NCBI GenBank assembly: GCA_902533625.1
Contig: CACAMI010000006.1
Span: forward strand, 17,664-81,663
Direction of reading: 5' to 3'
Source: an uncultured Alphaproteobacteria bacterium
GTDB lineage: Bacteria; Pseudomonadota; Alphaproteobacteria; Rhodobacterales; Rhodobacteraceae
DNA length: 64,000 nucleotides
The position numbers and the translations under genes were made by a program. The notes below the pieces were generated by a model, which ran no database searches, was not told the DNA's origin, and saw only the letters and a program-made list of their open reading frames with translations. The stretch's first letter is position 1, and the number at the start of each line of letters is the position of its first letter. Positions 31,473 through 41,080 of this stretch are shown here, piece after piece.

Positions 31473-31491
31473 ATTGCGAATGAGTTGCAAT
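31473..31491. promoter_or_regulatory. Fur/Mur-family-like operator, site 1 (imperfect)
   Basis: ATTGCGAAT-G-AGTTGCAAT, 9-1-9 dyad with 7 of 9 pairs, 32 nt upstream of the transporter start. Confidence 0.5.
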
Positions 31492-31503
31492 TACAATACG
31501 CAA

Positions 31504-31522
31504 ATTGCGAATAATTCTCAAT
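31504..31522. promoter_or_regulatory. Fur/Mur-family-like operator, site 2 (strong)
   Basis: ATTGCGAAT-A-ATTCTCAAT, 9-1-9 dyad with 8 of 9 pairs; site centres are 31 bp apart. Confidence 0.6.
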
Positions 31523-31607
31523 AGCAAAAATTACAATTATAAGATTAATTACCTCTGGAAAATTTTTTCATTAGGTTTATGACTATGAATTATAAGGAGC
31601 TTTATTT

Positions 31608-32036
31608 ATGAAACTTGATGAAAGTGACCTCGCTGAACAGGTTATTGATTTTTTTAATAAGCTACCCTTTAACAAATTTATGGGCATATCACTCATAAGG
31701 ATAGGTAAAGGCTCGGCTGAGATGATGGTAGATTATAATAATAATTTGATTGGAGATAGTGAAAGTAAAGTAATTCACGGCGGTGTGGTGACAACGTTAC
31801 TAGATGCAGCCTGTGGAGCTGCGGTAATGTCAGCAGGAATGCCAAAAGTTCCTACAGCTACAATTGATCTTAGAATTGATTATATGCGTTCAGCCAAGCC
31901 TGGAAAAATGATTTTGGCAAAGGCTAATTGTTTCAGAATTACATCAAGTGTGGCTTTTGTGAAGGCAGATGCTACAGATGGAGTCGATGAAGTTCCTGTA
32001 GCATCAGCAAGTGGAGCATTTACTTCTCCAATCTAG
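31608..32036 (+). CDS. PaaI-family hotdog thioesterase
   Basis: 142 aa 'VIHGGVVTTLLDAACGAAVMSAG...TATIDLRIDYMRSAKPGKMILAKA'. Confidence 0.88.
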   Translation: MKLDESDLAEQVIDFFNKLPFNKFMGISLIRIGKGSAEMMVDYNNNLIGDSESKVIHGGVVTTLLDAACGAAVMSAGMPKVPTATIDLRIDYMRSAKPGKMILAKANCFRITSSVAFVKADATDGVDEVPVASASGAFTSPI

Positions 32037-32048
32037 GAAACTTATTTA

Positions 32049-32552
32049 TTGAAAGGAATAGTTATTCCAAAGAAATCACACGAGGAAAGTACTCATATAC
32101 TATATGATGTAGTTGATAGGATACCTTTTATAGATTTCTTAGGTGTCAAGTTTGACCTTTTTGAGGATAAGCTAACAGCAAGATTGCCTTTCAAGCCCGA
32201 GCTGATAGGAAATGGATTCATTAAGGCTCTGCATGGTGGAGCCATAGGTTCATTTTTAGAAACTGTGGCCATTGTTGAGTTAGCACATTATCTAAATATG
32301 AGTAAAAAAATCCCCCAGAAAATGGGGAAAATTAAATTACCTAAAACAATTGATTTTACTATAGATTATATGTATCCGGGCTTGGACCAAGACTCATTTG
32401 CTTTGGCCAAGGTGAATAGGGCTGGAAAAAGGTATGCATCAGTTTCGGTAAAGGCCTGGCAGGAAAATAAGGAAAAGCCTTTCGCTCAGGCAATCGGTCA
32501 TTTTTTGGTTCCCAAAATAGATTTAAAATCGTGGGAAAATGAGACCAGATAG
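32049..32552 (+). CDS. PaaI-family hotdog thioesterase (second, tandem)
   Basis: 167 aa 'ALHGGAIGSFLETVAIVELAHYL...TIDFTIDYMYPGLDQDSFALAKVNR'. Confidence 0.82.
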   Translation: MKGIVIPKKSHEESTHILYDVVDRIPFIDFLGVKFDLFEDKLTARLPFKPELIGNGFIKALHGGAIGSFLETVAIVELAHYLNMSKKIPQKMGKIKLPKTIDFTIDYMYPGLDQDSFALAKVNRAGKRYASVSVKAWQENKEKPFAQAIGHFLVPKIDLKSWENETR

Positions 32553-33858
32553 CAACATAAGTAATAGGCGATTTTTTGCTATTGCTGTTCCAATAATATT
32601 TGCAAACATTACAATTCCTATGATTGGTTTGGTTGATACAGCCGTCATTGGTCATTTAGGTTCTGCCGTTTTAATTGCTGGGGCAGGTATGGGTGCTGCT
32701 TTCCTCACTGGTGTTTATCATCTATTTAATTTTCTGACTACGGGAGTTTCTGCATTCACATCGCAGGCTAGAGGAAAGTCTGATCAGATAGAGGTTTTGG
32801 CCAACGGATTGAGGGGCATGCTTATGGGTTTGGTCTTGGGTCTTTGTATATTTATCGTACATAAGCCGCTATTTAATTTTATTTTTTTTATTAGTCCAGC
32901 AGAGGATTTGGTAAACGATATAGCTCATAGATATATCAGTATTAGGGTCTTTGCAGCTCCTTTTGCCTTGGCTAACTTTGCCTTTATGGGCTGGTTACTT
33001 GCTGTAGAGAAAAGCTTCACCGTTATGCTGATTCAATCTTCAGTAACATTAATGAATATTATTTTAGATCTCTTTTTCGTAATCTATTTAGAACTAGGTG
33101 TGCCGGGAGTGGCAATGGCCAGCGCAATTTCTGAAGCTTTTGGATTTTCTTTATCGCTTTTTTTCTGTAGGAAAATTTTTACAAAAAAATTGTTTATTGA
33201 AAGAAAGTTTATTTTTAATCTATCGAAGTGGCTAAAGATTCTAGGAGCAAACACCGATATCTTTCTTAGAACCCTACTTCTAGAGTGTGTAGCAATAAGC
33301 TATATAGTGATTGGCTCAACATTAGGGACCTTAACTCAAGCCACAAATCAAATACTATATCAATTTTTAAGTTTTTCCTCATATGCCTTAGATGGGTTCG
33401 CCTTTTCATCTCAGGTCCTTGTAGGAATTTCTTATGGTCAAAAAAGTTTATCCGATTTTAGAAAGGTTTTCGTAATGGGGCTGAAATGGGGTTTAGCCGG
33501 AGGGGGGTTCTTAACAGCTGTATTTTTAATTTTTGGGGAACACTTTGTGGACTTAATGACAGTGGCTGAAGATGTTAGAGAAGAGGCATATCACTTTTTA
33601 TTTTTTATGGCCATCACACCTCTTACAGGAGTTTCTTCGTGGATCTTAGATGGTGTTTTTGTAGGTGCACTGGAAACAAAAAAAATGAGGAGGGCTATGC
33701 TTGAAAGTGTTATTTTTTACGGAATAGTTGCGGCTATTACAGTGCCAACATTTGGAAACTATGGTTTATGGTTATCTGTTTCAGGGTTATTTATTTGTAG
33801 AGCAGTTACGCTTTTGGTGCGTTATAGATCTTTAGAGACTTCCTTAAGTAAATTATAA
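32539..33858 (+). CDS. MATE-family efflux transporter
   Basis: 12-TM pattern, 'FFAIAVPIIFANITIPMIGLVDTAVIGHLGSAVLIAG'; overlaps the thioesterase end by 14 nt. Confidence 0.92.
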   Translation: MRPDSNISNRRFFAIAVPIIFANITIPMIGLVDTAVIGHLGSAVLIAGAGMGAAFLTGVYHLFNFLTTGVSAFTSQARGKSDQIEVLANGLRGMLMGLVLGLCIFIVHKPLFNFIFFISPAEDLVNDIAHRYISIRVFAAPFALANFAFMGWLLAVEKSFTVMLIQSSVTLMNIILDLFFVIYLELGVPGVAMASAISEAFGFSLSLFFCRKIFTKKLFIERKFIFNLSKWLKILGANTDIFLRTLLLECVAISYIVIGSTLGTLTQATNQILYQFLSFSSYALDGFAFSSQVLVGISYGQKSLSDFRKVFVMGLKWGLAGGGFLTAVFLIFGEHFVDLMTVAEDVREEAYHFLFFMAITPLTGVSSWILDGVFVGALETKKMRRAMLESVIFYGIVAAITVPTFGNYGLWLSVSGLFICRAVTLLVRYRSLETSLSKL

Positions 33859-33861
33859 AAC

Positions 33862-34911
33862 TTAACTAAGCCATTTTTTGTGATCAATACCAGTTACTGA
33901 TTTAATGCTTTGCACGCCATCTTTTTTCAATAATGTATCAAGGCTTCTAACAATTTCTTCAATTACTCCAATACCTTTATATCCAATTGCCGTATAAATT
34001 TGAAGAGCTGAAGCTCCAGCTTTGATTTTTTCATATGCGTCTTCTCCTGAGAAGATTCCGCCTACCCCAATCAAAGGGATTTCACCTGACGATATGCTAA
34101 AAAGTTCAGCTAATTTCTTTGTTGAAATAGAAAATATGGGCCTTCCAGACAAACCTCCTCTCTCATTCTTATTTTTACTATTGAGGTTATTTCTGGAGAC
34201 GGTTGTATTTGTAGCAATTAGGCCATCTAATTTAAATTTAACTGATACTTCTACTATTTCTTCAAGTCTTTTAAGGTTTGTGTCTGGGTCAATTTTTAAA
34301 AATATTTTAATAGGTTTTGAAAATGAATTATTCATTTCACAAACAGCTGATAACAAATCTGTTAAATTGTTCTTACTTTGTAATGTCCTTAAATTGGGTG
34401 TGTTTGGTGACGAAATATTTATAGTGGCAAAATCAAAATGCTTTTCACATTTTTTAAGGACATTCACATAATCTTCTAATTTGTTTTCAGATTTTCTATT
34501 TGCTCCAATGTTTATCCCCACAATTCCAAGTGGACGAGCTTCACTCACGCGCTTTTGCACGGCATCTATTCCGTGGTTATTGAAACCTAATCTATTAATC
34601 AAACCTAAATCTTCCCATAGTCTAAAGACCCTTGGTTTTTGGTTTCCCTTTTGTGGTAGAGGTGTAATGGCTCCAATTTCAGTGAAGCTTGCTCCAAAAT
34701 TAAAGCTAGCTTGTATTATTTCACCATTTTTATCAAAGCCACCAGATAAACCTAATGGGTGATATAAGTTTAACCCAGCCACCTCAGTTTTTAGCCGATC
34801 ACTTTCAAATCGAAATTTTTTTCTTCTGCTAAATTTTAGAAATTTAATCGCTATGTAGTGGGCTAGCTCGGGCTCTAGAAAGTGTAAAAGTTTTAAACCA
34901 GAGCTATACAT
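33862..34911 (-). CDS. pyrD: Dihydroorotate dehydrogenase (quinone), class 2
   Basis: 'NPLGLSGGFDKNGE'-type segment (here 'YHPLGLSGGFDKNGEII'), 'FATINISSPNTPNLRTLQ', 'LIGVGGIFSGEDAYEKIKAGASALQIYTAIGYKG'. Confidence 0.95.
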   Translation of the reverse strand: MYSSGLKLLHFLEPELAHYIAIKFLKFSRRKKFRFESDRLKTEVAGLNLYHPLGLSGGFDKNGEIIQASFNFGASFTEIGAITPLPQKGNQKPRVFRLWEDLGLINRLGFNNHGIDAVQKRVSEARPLGIVGINIGANRKSENKLEDYVNVLKKCEKHFDFATINISSPNTPNLRTLQSKNNLTDLLSAVCEMNNSFSKPIKIFLKIDPDTNLKRLEEIVEVSVKFKLDGLIATNTTVSRNNLNSKNKNERGGLSGRPIFSISTKKLAELFSISSGEIPLIGVGGIFSGEDAYEKIKAGASALQIYTAIGYKGIGVIEEIVRSLDTLLKKDGVQSIKSVTGIDHKKWLS

Positions 34912-35250
34912 TTAATTCATAAAATCGACAGGTATTGAGAAGTGACCTTGATTTTTTTTCAAAAAAATTTTTTTGTCGATATTTTCGAAATGTATCTTTC
35001 CGTATAGATGAGGAAAGAGATCATTATTTCGCGAGGTTTCCCACACTAGTCCATCAAGTCTAGCGGATCGAAAAGCTAAGATGTAGACACTTTTTAAATT
35101 AGAGAAGTGTATTTCAAGAGTTTCTTTCAGCTGATTTGCCGTTGATAAATGAATGAAGCCATCTTTCGTGTCAACTGCAGATCCATATGAGACCTTTTGG
35201 TTTTTTAGGGTTAAGAACTCTTTTTCAAGCAATATCTTATAAACAATCAT
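34912..35250 (-). CDS. DUF952-family protein
   Basis: 112 aa 'YKILLEKEF...VDTKDGFIHLSTANQLKETLEIHF...HLYGKI'; a common partner of pyrD in alphaproteobacteria. Confidence 0.8.
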   Translation of the reverse strand: MIVYKILLEKEFLTLKNQKVSYGSAVDTKDGFIHLSTANQLKETLEIHFSNLKSVYILAFRSARLDGLVWETSRNNDLFPHLYGKIHFENIDKKIFLKKNQGHFSIPVDFMN

Positions 35251-35265
35251 CTGATCTCTTAAGAA

Positions 35266-36648
35266 TTAATCTAGGATACCTTCTGCAAATGCCCAATCCC
35301 TAGTTGCGTCTAAAGCTTTTTTTACAGGATCGAATAATTCATCGAGTTGTTGCTCCGTGATTATCATTGGTGGACAAAAAGCTACACTGTCTCCAATAGC
35401 TCTTATCATTATTCCTTTGTTTAATAATTCAGAAGCCATTTTAGCTCCAACCTTTCCTGGCTCTTTAAAGGGCGCGGGTGTCTTATTTGGAGTTAGCTCT
35501 AGGGCTCCCATTAAGCCCAGAGATCTAGCTTCTCCAACAATATCATGGTCTGAAAAGCTATTTAATTTTGATTTAAAACTAGAAGAAAGGTTTCTTACAT
35601 TTTGTAAAATATTTCTTTCCTGATAAATCTCCAAAGCCTTTATGCCAACTGCGCAACCGACAGGGTGGCCTCCATATGTAAATCCGTGTCCGAAAGTTCC
35701 TAGTGTTCCAGTATGCTCCTCAATCACATTAGCCATTTCATTATCTATTGCTACTGCAGATAAAGGCGCATACCCTGCTGTAAGTTGCTTAGCCATTGAG
35801 ATCGAATTTGGACTCATGCCTAATGTTTGGGAGCCAAACCACTCACCGGTACGACCAAATCCACAAATAACCTCATCTGATATTGCTATAATATCATATT
35901 TTTTTAGAACTTTTCCTATTTCTTCGAAGTAACTTTCTGGTGGCACAATAACTCCTCCGGCACCCATTACCGGTTCAGCGATGAAGGCTGCAACCGTATC
36001 AGGGTCCTCATTAAGCAAAAGCTCTTCAAGAGATTTAGCAAGGCGCAAAGCAAAATCCTTTTCAGTCTCTCCTTCAATTTTCTCACGCCAGAAGTGAGGT
36101 GTTTCTGTATGCTTGACAAAATCCAAAGGTAGATCGAAATCTTTGTGGTTGTAGGGTAATCCCGTTAAAGAGGCTGAAACTATTGAAACTCCATGATACC
36201 CTTTTTTGCGACTAATAATCTTTTTTTTATTTCTCCGACCTTTGGCATTATTATAATACCATGCTAATTTGATTTGAGATTCATTTGCTTCGGATCCAGA
36301 TGATTGGTAAAAAACTCTCGACATATGGCCAGGCGCAAGTTCTTTAATTTTTTCTGCAAGCTCGACTGCGGGCTCGTGACTTCGACCACTGAACAGATGG
36401 TAATAAGGTAATTTTTCGATTTGAAGTTTTGCTGCTTCTATAAGCTCTGGGTCTGAAAAACCTAATCCACAGCACCACAAACCCGACATACCTTCCAGAT
36501 ATCTTTTGTTCTCATTGTCATAAACATAAATTCCATCACCTTTTTCTACAAAATGAGCTCCTGTTGTTTTTATTGCCATGGCATTTGTATATGGATGGAT
36601 TAGAGATTGTAGATCTCTTGTCTGATAGTTTGTTAGCATGTTTATCAT
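35266..36648 (-). CDS. Class III PLP-dependent aminotransferase
   Basis: 460 aa; 'GMSGLWCCGLGFSDPELIEAA', 'AISDEVICGFGRTGEWFGSQ', 'AKQLTAGYAPLSAVAI'. Confidence 0.9.
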   Translation of the reverse strand: MINMLTNYQTRDLQSLIHPYTNAMAIKTTGAHFVEKGDGIYVYDNENKRYLEGMSGLWCCGLGFSDPELIEAAKLQIEKLPYYHLFSGRSHEPAVELAEKIKELAPGHMSRVFYQSSGSEANESQIKLAWYYNNAKGRRNKKKIISRKKGYHGVSIVSASLTGLPYNHKDFDLPLDFVKHTETPHFWREKIEGETEKDFALRLAKSLEELLLNEDPDTVAAFIAEPVMGAGGVIVPPESYFEEIGKVLKKYDIIAISDEVICGFGRTGEWFGSQTLGMSPNSISMAKQLTAGYAPLSAVAIDNEMANVIEEHTGTLGTFGHGFTYGGHPVGCAVGIKALEIYQERNILQNVRNLSSSFKSKLNSFSDHDIVGEARSLGLMGALELTPNKTPAPFKEPGKVGAKMASELLNKGIMIRAIGDSVAFCPPMIITEQQLDELFDPVKKALDATRDWAFAEGILD

Positions 36649-36663
36649 TGTTTATCCTTCAAC

Positions 36664-37362
36664 TTAATTATCTAGTTCAATAAGTCTAAAAACCTCTGGA
36701 TTCCAAAAACACGCGTATCCATCTCCGTCAGGATCTAGCTTCAAAGGATCTAATTCAGGGCCTCCGTTTGCGAGAAAATATCTTTGAGAATCATCTTTTA
36801 TTCTAAAACGGGAGCAGTTGTTTGGCTCATTGCTACTCCTAATATAATTTCGCCTATAAATTCTTTTGCCGACTGGATTTGTTGTTGATCGTGCAAAAGC
36901 GGCGATATTGACCGTAGCAATAATATCTGGGATATCTCCAGGCTGAATTATAATCCTTTTTTCTCTTACCTCCAATATGAAGGCAGCTGCTTCATCACGG
37001 TCAACCTTTTGCTGTTCAAATGAAAATTGAGATAAGTCAAGTGTGCCATCATCTGATGATAAAGTAGAAGCAAGCTCTTTCTGGTCTTCTTCACTTGCTA
37101 TTTTTTGACCAGCTTCTCTAAGGCTTGACGAAGCGGTTTCAACAAGCTCCTTGGTTCCTTCTAGTATGTTTTCACTAGCGGATTCGGCAAGTTGGCTGAC
37201 ACCTTCCTTTACTTCAATTATTGAGTTAGATATTTCTTCAGTGTAAGGACTTACATTTTTTGCTATTGTAGCTCCACCTTCTTGCATTTCTGTCTGGCAC
37301 GACATTATAGAAAATGTAGAGAGAAATATAAAAACTTTCAGATTCATTTTTGATAAAGGCAT
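36664..37362 (-). CDS. Putative lipoprotein with C-terminal Excalibur-like calcium-binding domain
   Basis: Signal/lipobox-like 'FIFLSTFSIMSCQ'; C-terminus 'CSRFRIKDDSQRYFLANGGPELDPLKLDPDGDGYACFWNPEVFR' (DxDxDGxxC Excalibur-like). Confidence 0.7.
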   Translation of the reverse strand: MPLSKMNLKVFIFLSTFSIMSCQTEMQEGGATIAKNVSPYTEEISNSIIEVKEGVSQLAESASENILEGTKELVETASSSLREAGQKIASEEDQKELASTLSSDDGTLDLSQFSFEQQKVDRDEAAAFILEVREKRIIIQPGDIPDIIATVNIAAFARSTTNPVGKRIYRRNYIRSSNEPNNCSRFRIKDDSQRYFLANGGPELDPLKLDPDGDGYACFWNPEVFRLIELDN

Positions 37363-37363
37363 G

Positions 37364-38854
37364 TTATGTCCACCATTTCTTTGGGTTCTGGCTGAATTTC
37401 AAATTGTCTTCCATGACATGTGCTAAGTTTAAGATATTAGCCTCTTCCCAAGGTCGTCCTATGAGCTGTAGTCCCAATGGAAGGCCTTGTTTATTTAAAC
37501 CTGCAGGCAGACTTATTGCAGGTAGTCCCGCTAAGTTTGTTGGAACAGTAAAGATATCATTCAGGTACATCTCAACTGGGCTCATTTCATCTTTTTTCCC
37601 AATAGGAAAAGCTGAACTGGGCGTTGTTGGGGTCAACAAAGCCTCTATGCCTTCTTTGTATAGGTTTTCAAAATCTTCCTTAATCAGGGTTCTGACCTGT
37701 TGGGCTTTAATATAATACGCTTCATAAAAGCCAGTGGATAGTACAAATGTCCCAATCAATAGGCGCCTCTTCACCTCATCGCCAAAGCCCTCTGACCGAG
37801 TTTTTTCATACAAGTCAATTAAATTATCTCCAGGGCTAATTTGTGCTCTATATCCATATTTTACGCCATCGTAACGCGCTAAATTTGAAGAGGCTTCGGC
37901 AGGAGCTATTACATAATATGCTGGAAGTGCATACTGGGTGTGAGGTAAGCTTACATCTATTAATTCAGCGCCAGCACTTTCAAGAACATTTTTACCCTTG
38001 TCCCAGAGATCTTGAATTTCTTGTGGCATCTCTTCCGTTTTATATTCATGTGGAATTCCAATCTTTTTGCCTTTAATACTTTTGCCAATGTCGGCTTCAA
38101 AATCAGGTTTATTAATTTTTGCACTAGTACTATCCTTTGGATCGTGGCCTGAAATTGTCTTTAGAACAATTGCAGCGTCGCGAACTGTTTTAGTCATTGG
38201 CCCAGCTTGATCAAGTGATGAAGCAAAAGCGATTATTCCATATCGGGAGCAACGCCCATAAGTTGGCTTTAGCCCCACTATACCAGTAAATGATGCTGGT
38301 TGGCGAATTGAGCCTCCCGTATCTGTGCCCAGACTTGCAGCGCATAAGTCAGCTGAAACTGCAGCTGCTGAACCTCCAGAAGACCCTCCCGGGACTAAAG
38401 CTTTAGTCAATTCTGAAGACCAAGGGTTAATGCTAGGGCCATAGCGGGATGTTTCATTAGATGATCCCATTGCAAATTCATCCATGTTAGTTTTTCCTAA
38501 CATTACAGCACCAGACCTAAAAAGGTTTTCTGTAACTGTGCTCTCATAATCAGGAATGAATCCATCAAGAATTTTTGAGGCAGCTTGTGTTGGAAAGCCC
38601 CTCGTGCAAAAAATATCCTTTATTCCGAATGGGATACCACAGAGGTCTTCTACTTCAGCACTTGCCATTTTTTTATCAGCTTCATTTGCCTGACTTATTG
38701 CAAGTTCCTCAGACACAAAGCTATAAGAATTTAATGTCTTTGCTTGTTCAATATTATTCAGATAATATCTTGTTAGCTCTAATGACGAAAGTTCTCTCTT
38801 TCTCAGCAAGCTTCTGATCTGAGAAATTGCCAGATTACTTATATCTTCATTCAT
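37364..38854 (-). CDS. gatA: Asp-tRNA(Asn)/Glu-tRNA(Gln) amidotransferase subunit A
   Basis: Amidase signature '[46 protein letters not shown]'. Confidence 0.97.
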   Translation of the reverse strand: MNEDISNLAISQIRSLLRKRELSSLELTRYYLNNIEQAKTLNSYSFVSEELAISQANEADKKMASAEVEDLCGIPFGIKDIFCTRGFPTQAASKILDGFIPDYESTVTENLFRSGAVMLGKTNMDEFAMGSSNETSRYGPSINPWSSELTKALVPGGSSGGSAAAVSADLCAASLGTDTGGSIRQPASFTGIVGLKPTYGRCSRYGIIAFASSLDQAGPMTKTVRDAAIVLKTISGHDPKDSTSAKINKPDFEADIGKSIKGKKIGIPHEYKTEEMPQEIQDLWDKGKNVLESAGAELIDVSLPHTQYALPAYYVIAPAEASSNLARYDGVKYGYRAQISPGDNLIDLYEKTRSEGFGDEVKRRLLIGTFVLSTGFYEAYYIKAQQVRTLIKEDFENLYKEGIEALLTPTTPSSAFPIGKKDEMSPVEMYLNDIFTVPTNLAGLPAISLPAGLNKQGLPLGLQLIGRPWEEANILNLAHVMEDNLKFSQNPKKWWT

Positions 38855-39138
38855 TCTATCACCTTAGGAACTGAGAAAAAGCCTTCCTTTACATTAGGTG
38901 CATTTCTTAAAATCTCGTCTGGGTAATTTCCATCACTGATTTTATCTGACCTCTCTTTTGATTCCATGGGGGTAACTGTAGTCATTGGAGATACAGAGGA
39001 AGTATCAATTTTCTCTAATTTTTTCACAAACACCAGAACCTCTGATAGCTCCTTAGCGGTGGTTTCAGTTTGGGCGACAGTCAGTTTTAGCCTAGATAAT
39101 TTAGCTATTTTCTTTACTACTTCACGATCTATTGACAC
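38851..39138 (-). CDS. gatC: Asp-tRNA(Asn)/Glu-tRNA(Gln) amidotransferase subunit C
   Basis: 95 aa '[13 protein letters not shown]...[22 protein letters not shown]'; 4-nt overlap with gatA. Confidence 0.95.
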   Translation of the reverse strand: MSIDREVVKKIAKLSRLKLTVAQTETTAKELSEVLVFVKKLEKIDTSSVSPMTTVTPMESKERSDKISDGNYPDEILRNAPNVKEGFFSVPKVIE

Positions 39139-39229
39139 TTTTTCTCTTTCACAATTTATTACCTGCTACTACCACAATATATTAAGGTAGTTCTAGAAAA
39201 AAATGCTAAGAGATTAATCCAAGACGATG

Positions 39230-39682
39230 TTATCTCCGTAGCTTGAAGAAATTTTTCAATAGGTGGGAGCAAATATCCTGATTGATGCCTTTTACTATTT
39301 CTGGCTTATGGTGGTTCTGGCTATGAGTAAATATTTTTGGCCCAACTTCTATTCCACCTGATTTTCTGTCAGATGCCCCATAGACAATTTTTGATATTCG
39401 GGCAAAGGAAATAGCAGTAGCGCACATTGGACAGGGTTCAAGTGTCACAAACAAACTATAGCCGTTTAATCTTTCATTTTTTAGTGAACGGCATTCCCTT
39501 CTAATAACATTTAATTCGGCATGGGCAGTGGGGTCGGAATTGCCTATAACTAAATTATGACTGGATTGTTTTATATTACCCTCTGGGTCAATTAAAACTG
39601 CGCCAATGGGAACTTCATTGCAACTTTCTGCTATTCTAGCTTGTTCTATAGCTAAATGCATATAATGGTTTATTTTTTTCAA
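39230..39682 (-). CDS. tadA: tRNA adenosine(34) deaminase
   Basis: 'AHAELNVIRR' and 'LFVTLEPCPMCATAISFARISKIVYGA' zinc deaminase motifs. Confidence 0.93.
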   Translation of the reverse strand: MKKINHYMHLAIEQARIAESCNEVPIGAVLIDPEGNIKQSSHNLVIGNSDPTAHAELNVIRRECRSLKNERLNGYSLFVTLEPCPMCATAISFARISKIVYGASDRKSGGIEVGPKIFTHSQNHHKPEIVKGINQDICSHLLKNFFKLRR

Positions 39683-39708
39683 TATTTAAGCTCAGATATA
39701 TATTTTAA

Positions 39709-40452
39709 GTGAAAAATTTAATGCAAAGAGAAAATAATAACAACCAAAGGCTTTCAAAAAAGATAGCTCGGTCTGGGTTTTCATCTCGACGTGAGGCAGA
39801 GAAATATATTGAAAGTGGTAGGGTAAAGGTTAACGGAGCAATAATAAAGGAATTATCTTTTCAAGTGGGTATCAATGACCAAATACATATAGATGGGCGA
39901 AGAATTAACAAAGAGGGAAAAACTCGTCTTTGGAAATTTCATAAACCTAAGGGGTTGATTACTTCTCATAAGGATGAAAAGTCTCGCCAAACTATTTTCC
40001 AGATTTTACCAAAAAATTTACCCCGATTAATAACTGTAGGTAGGCTAGACCTTAATTCAGAGGGGCTACTCTTACTAACAAATGATGGTGATTTAAAAAG
40101 AAAATTAGAGTTACCTAGCTCAAAGATTGTGAGATCCTATAGGGTTCGAGCGAAAGGTGTAGCAAATGAAAACAAGTTATTAAGGTTAAGGCAAGGAATA
40201 ACAGTTGATGGTATTATGTATAGGCCTATGAAGTTAAATATAATAAAGCAAAATACTTCGAATGTTTGGCTATCTGTAAGATTAATTGAAGGTAAAAATA
40301 GGGAAATAAGGCTTTCCTTTCAAGCTATTGGCCTGCAAGTGAATAAACTTATCAGAACTTCTTTTGGTCCTATTACTTTGGGAAAACTAGATAAGGGACA
40401 AATTGAAGAGGTGGAATTAGATAGTTTTTCAGCAATACTAAAAGATGGTTAA
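39709..40452 (+). CDS. rRNA large/small-subunit pseudouridine synthase (RluB/RsuA family)
   Basis: S4 domain 'KKIARSGFSSRREAEKYIESGRVKVNG' and 'GRLDLNSEGLLLLTNDGDL', 'EGKNREIRLSFQAIG'. Confidence 0.92.
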   Translation: MKNLMQRENNNNQRLSKKIARSGFSSRREAEKYIESGRVKVNGAIIKELSFQVGINDQIHIDGRRINKEGKTRLWKFHKPKGLITSHKDEKSRQTIFQILPKNLPRLITVGRLDLNSEGLLLLTNDGDLKRKLELPSSKIVRSYRVRAKGVANENKLLRLRQGITVDGIMYRPMKLNIIKQNTSNVWLSVRLIEGKNREIRLSFQAIGLQVNKLIRTSFGPITLGKLDKGQIEEVELDSFSAILKDG

Positions 40453-40473
40453 TCTCATCTAATCTGATCCTAT

Positions 40474-40502
40474 TTGACGAGAAAGGATTTTTTTTCTAGA
40501 TT
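40474..40502 (+). promoter_or_regulatory. rnpB promoter
   Basis: TTGACG (40474-40479), 17-nt spacer, TAGATT (40497-40502); predicted +1 falls at the base of the RNase P P1 helix. Confidence 0.75.
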
Positions 40503-40506
40503 AAAA

Positions 40507-40853
40507 TGTGTGTGGATGCGGATATGATCGCGGCTGAAAGCCGAGGAAAGTCCGGACTCCAAGGGGAAATGGTGCCGGATAACGTCCGGCCGAGGCAACT
40601 CGAGGGAAAGCGCAACAGAAAGCAAACCGCCTGTAAAGGTAAGGGTGAAAAGGTGCGGTAAGAGCGCACCATTCTTTTGGTAACAAAAGAAGTTAGGCAA
40701 GCCCCACCAGGAGCAAGGTCAAATAGGAGCCAGAATTGATCCCCTTAAATGGCTCGGGTAGACCGCTAGAATTTAGGGGTAACTCTGAATCGGGACGAAT
40801 GATCATCAAGAGAATACTCAGAACAGAATCCGGCTTACAAGCATCCACACATT
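40507..40853 (+). ncRNA. rnpB: RNase P RNA (bacterial class A)
   Basis: Hallmark 'GCCGAGGAAAGTCCGGACTCC' at the 5' side and 'ACAGAATCCGGCTTAC' at the 3' side; terminal P1 helix TGTGTGTGGATGC (40507-40519) with GCATCCACACA (40841-40851). Ends are approximate. Confidence 0.95.
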
Positions 40854-40919
40854 TAATGTTATCCATAAATTTCTATAAAAAACCATTGATTTCCATTAAA
40901 TACCATGTTATTCCTTTTT

Positions 40920-40972
40920 TAAGGTTGAAAGAAATATAAAAAATTTTCATACAGGCATTAACTTCAACCTTA
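40920..40972 (+). other. Stem-loop in the rnpB-mraZ intergenic region
   Basis: TAAGGTTGAA (40920-40929) and TTCAACCTTA (40963-40972), perfect 10-bp arms. Confidence 0.5.
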
Positions 40973-41045
40973 GGTGTCGGAGGTTTGGGTGTGATCCAAA
41001 ATGGAGCAGGTTTATATCAGCCAAGCTAGGCAAAAAATGTAAAAC

Positions 41046-41080
41046 GGCGGATCGTTAGGCAGTCGATCCGCCTTTTTTTT
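41046..41080 (+). terminator. Rho-independent terminator immediately upstream of mraZ
   Basis: GGCGGATCG (41046-41054), loop TTAGGCAGT, CGATCCGCC (41064-41072), then eight T (41073-41080). Confidence 0.9.

Noticed and set aside
34022-34762. Two plus-strand ORFs opposite pyrD
   Set aside because: Antisense to a highly conserved dihydroorotate dehydrogenase frame; no independent evidence.
37350-37715. 121-aa plus-strand ORF opposite gatA
   Set aside because: Antisense shadow of the amidase coding sequence.
40470-40939. ORFs 40470-40700 (-), 40501-40686 (-) and 40736-40939 (+)
   Set aside because: They lie over RNase P RNA and its trailer; the hallmark rnpB sequences explain the region and the translations look non-protein-like.
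40973-41045. Possible SRP (4.5S) RNA between rnpB and mraZ
   Set aside because: The conserved SRP helix-8 motif (GGTCAGG...GGAAGCAGCC type) is not present.
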